From positions 1-41,835 of the forward strand of contig NZ_SMMH01000030.1 of the NCBI RefSeq assembly GCF_004634215.1: DNA of 41,835 nt, in the 5' to 3' direction. Source of the stretch: Deinococcus fonticola (GTDB taxonomy: Bacteria > Deinococcota > Deinococci > Deinococcales > Deinococcaceae). Positions 40,179 to 41,835 of this stretch are shown here, piece after piece (within the stretch, counting starts at the first letter, position 1; each line of letters begins with the position of its first letter). A program made the position numbers and the translations under genes. The notes below the pieces were generated by a model. That model searched no databases. It was not told where the DNA came from and saw only the letters and a program-made list of their open reading frames with translations.

Positions 40179-40829
40179 TCAGCCGGACGTGGTGCCAGCG
40201 GCGTAACTGCTGCGGGGCACGCCCAGGCCCACCTTGCCGATCATGCGGCCCTGAATTTGCACGTCGGCGGCGGGCAGGGTCAGGCGCGGGAAATCGGGGT
40301 TCTCGGCGATCAAGGTCACTTCATCCCCGAAGTGATAGATGCGCTTCAAGGTGGCCGCATTCTCGGAGGGAAGCAGCACCACGGCCACTTCACCGTCGAG
40401 CACCTCCTGGGTGGGCCTGACCACCACGTAATCGCCGTCCATGACGCCGATGCCCACCATGCTGCTGCCGCGCACCCGCAGCATGAAGTCGTCCTCCTGA
40501 ACGCCCAGCAGCGCGTCGAGGCTGGGCGTGACGTGCTCGGGGGACTGCTCGGCCAGGCTGGGCGGCCCGGCGGCAATCTCGCCGAAGACTGGAATGCCCA
40601 CCTGCACCAGTTGCAGTGCCTTCGGCGTGAGTTGCAGGGCACCGCGTGGAGTGGGCCGGGAGACGTAAGCGTGGCCCAGCAGGTAATTCAGGTGAAACGA
40701 CATGGTGGCGGGCGTGACGCCGCAGGCGGCGGCCAGTTCGGCGGCGCTGGGCGGGCGGCCCTGCTCGCGGGTCAGGCGGGCCAGCGTTTGCAGTATCTCG
40801 CGGCGCAGCGGCGTAAGGCGGGGGGGCAT
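40179..40829 (-). CDS. lexA: LexA-type self-cleaving repressor
   Basis: A 216-residue protein. A winged helix (LTPLRREILQTLARLTREQG then AACGVTPATMSFHLNYL) is followed by the S24 peptidase domain: cleavage site Ala-Gly in FGEIAAGPP, catalytic serine in RGSSMVGIGVMDGDYVVV and lysine in NAATLKRIYHFGDE. All three elements for RecA-stimulated self-cleavage are present. Deinococcus encodes divergent LexA proteins that do not control recA in the usual way, and a plasmid copy may regulate local genes. It diverges from the small gene at 40897 across 67 bases, so it may control both. Confidence 0.92.
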   Translation of the reverse strand: MPPRLTPLRREILQTLARLTREQGRPPSAAELAAACGVTPATMSFHLNYLLGHAYVSRPTPRGALQLTPKALQLVQVGIPVFGEIAAGPPSLAEQSPEHVTPSLDALLGVQEDDFMLRVRGSSMVGIGVMDGDYVVVRPTQEVLDGEVAVVLLPSENAATLKRIYHFGDEVTLIAENPDFPRLTLPAADVQIQGRMIGKVGLGVPRSSYAAGTTSG

Positions 40830-40884
40830 GGGCGTTCTCCTTTCCTCTCCGGGATTCTGTCGAATATGAATTAGAGAGTAGGCT

Positions 40885-40890
40885 TATACT
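40885..40890 (+). promoter_or_regulatory. -10 box of a leaderless promoter
   Basis: TATACT ends six bases before the ATG at 40897. With no ribosome site in between, translation from a leaderless mRNA is likely. ATTC and GAAT repeats (40853-40872) between this box and lexA could be a repressor site, but no clear LexA box is visible. Confidence 0.5.
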
Positions 40891-40896
40891 GCCACC

Positions 40897-41184
40897 ATGT
40901 CACGTGACATTCAAGCCCCCGGCAAGTGGACAGCCCCGCCACCCGCCTTTCCTGCCCCACTGCTGCTGGTGTGGCTGCCCCCCCACCTGGAAGTGCGCCA
41001 GAGCGCCCTGAGACGACTGGCCGACCACGTCAGGCACGAGTACGGCGCGGGGGTCAGTCTGCGCCGTCGGGGCTGGCAGCGCGGCGGGTGCCGCCTGGAA
41101 CTGAAAGGGAACTGGGGAACGGTGAGTGGCGGGGACGTGCAGGACAACCTCGCCCACTTCTGGGCGACCCTCTGGGACGAGTGA
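40897..41184 (+). CDS. hypothetical protein, 95 residues, divergent from lexA
   Basis: A small basic protein with no family I recognise. After a Pro-rich start, PLLLVWLPPHLEVRQSALRR, then LADHVRHEYGAGVSLRRRGW and CRLELKGNWGTVSGGDVQDN suggest a compact alpha/beta fold. The leaderless promoter is described at 40885. It shares the intergenic region with lexA, so it may belong to a damage-responsive pair; this is inference only. Confidence 0.6.
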   Translation: MSRDIQAPGKWTAPPPAFPAPLLLVWLPPHLEVRQSALRRLADHVRHEYGAGVSLRRRGWQRGGCRLELKGNWGTVSGGDVQDNLAHFWATLWDE

Positions 41185-41200
41185 ACGGCGCAGAAAATGG

Positions 41201-41545
41201 TCAGTCCGCCTGATTCCACGCCACTTCAGGAACACAGTCTGACACCGTCACCTGGCGTCCTTCACGGGTGAGCACCACAGCGGTGAACAGATCTCCCCGG
41301 CCTGCCATGACCGTGACCACTCCCGTTTCCGGCCACTCCCCGCCCGTGGCCGGGCCATCACTCGCGCCACATTCGGCGGACAGGTGCAATCTCCAGTACC
41401 CGGACACCGGGGGCGGTGAGAGGGTGGCGGTGACATGCATGGCATCCAGGCGTTCCAGCCGCAGCACGGGTGCGGGCGTCGGCGTCCTGGGCGTCGAGCA
41501 ACTGGCGAGAGCAAGGGCCAAAAAAAACAGGGCGGGACGGTTCAT
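41201..41545 (-). CDS. small lipoprotein
   Basis: A 114-residue protein. MNRPALFFLALALASCSTPR is a signal sequence with lipobox LASC at about residue 16, followed by a Thr/Pro linker and a domain of about 85 residues (LRLERLDAMHVTATL, GYWRLHLSAECGAS, VTVSDCVPEV). Two cysteines may pair. The beta-strand pattern suggests a small immunoglobulin-like or similar sandwich, but no family is recognised. AGGAGG (41550-41555 on the complement) precedes the ATG. Confidence 0.7.
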   Translation of the reverse strand: MNRPALFFLALALASCSTPRTPTPAPVLRLERLDAMHVTATLSPPPVSGYWRLHLSAECGASDGPATGGEWPETGVVTVMAGRGDLFTAVVLTREGRQVTVSDCVPEVAWNQAD

Positions 41546-41739
41546 AAGACCTCCTGCACCTGCACGGGCGCGGGCTTCCTCCCTGGGAAGTGGGGGCGCG
41601 GGTGGGGTGAGTTTAGAAATTCAGTTTAAGGCTGGGGTGCAAGTAAGACAGGTGCGACCGTCGGGAATGAGACGGTGGCGCACGTGGCCTGATTACACGA
41701 TTGGCGCAAAATTGTAGATATTGTTTTTTGCCCGGCCCG

Positions 41740-41835
41740 TCAAGTCTCGCTGGAAAGCCGCACATACAGCGGGTCGTAGGGCTTCCCTGACTTGACCACC
41801 GCAAAGCCCACGCATAGTAATTTGCGTGCCAGCGC
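41740..41835 (-). mobile_element. C-terminal end of an IS110-family transposase, cut by window edge
   Basis: The minus strand, open to the window edge, encodes ALARKLLCVGFAVVKSGKPY then DPLYVRLSSET and a stop at 41740. The 'a.Ral.kl..v.w.vvrsgkpYdP' ending is typical of IS110/IS116/IS902 transposases. Only 31 codons are inside the window, so I cannot tell whether the element is intact. The IS end should lie somewhere in 41640-41740, where no gene is seen. Confidence 0.65.

Overview
The window is GC-rich and looks like accessory DNA, most likely a plasmid or megaplasmid, from a Deinococcus-type bacterium. That assignment is inference. It rests on the LexA type, on short secreted lipoproteins, on many ATG starts lying 6-9 bases after a TAnnnT -10 box (leaderless transcripts), and on plasmid genes with AT-rich insertions. 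No rRNA, tRNA or CRISPR array is visible.

Layout. (1) 1-8770 is a metal and thiol stress island. A long minus-strand operon runs from a CadA-type P-type ATPase through an ICMT-like methyltransferase, a glutaredoxin, a broken VIT-family gene, DUF3105, DUF305, CzcD and SCO1 to a CadC/SmtB repressor and a small membrane protein. Most junctions are ATGA/GTGA overlaps. A DsbA-like gene lies opposite. SmtB-type operators precede both cadA and dsbA. (2) 8770-12850 is a plasmid accessory block: a recombinase remnant, a winged-helix protein, an ArdA antirestriction protein, a DprA/SLOG-like protein and unknown genes, tied together by four copies of a 26-bp palindromic operator. (3) 12851-23322 is a coupled defence operon: DUF6884, a GIY-YIG-like protein, a SNF2 helicase, DUF4391, a small protein, and type III Mod and Res. 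The Mod target-recognition region is strikingly AT-rich, so the specificity domain was probably swapped. (4) 23323-25440 holds decayed genes (IS3 and DUF1016 remnants), a hypothetical gene and an HNH endonuclease. (5) 25567-28780 holds two tandem paralogous lipoproteins.

(6) 28940-30290 is a partition cassette: MerR/excisionase-type HTH, ParA and a ribbon-helix-helix protein, flanked by in-phase octamer repeats (ACTGCATT). (7) 30336-34226 is a four-gene operon that I do not recognise as a described system: a membrane-anchored ATPase, a half-length TolC-like protein, a YdjM-type (DUF457) membrane domain fused to an HlyD-like coiled coil, and a pseudopilin. It looks like a compact envelope-spanning machine. 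(8) 34500-37720 holds a ParA remnant, an AT-rich secreted protein, a tyrosine recombinase next to a dif-like site and two more half-sites, an HTH protein and an AT-rich unknown gene. (9) 37720-40033 is the likely replication region: palindromes, a replication-initiator-like protein and a small coiled-coil protein. (10) 40179-41835 holds LexA, a divergent small gene, a lipoprotein and an IS110-type transposase end cut by the window edge.

Together the genes give metal efflux, restriction and anti-restriction, and plasmid maintenance (rep, par, xer), with a candidate new envelope complex. All functions come from reading motifs by eye; no database search was possible.
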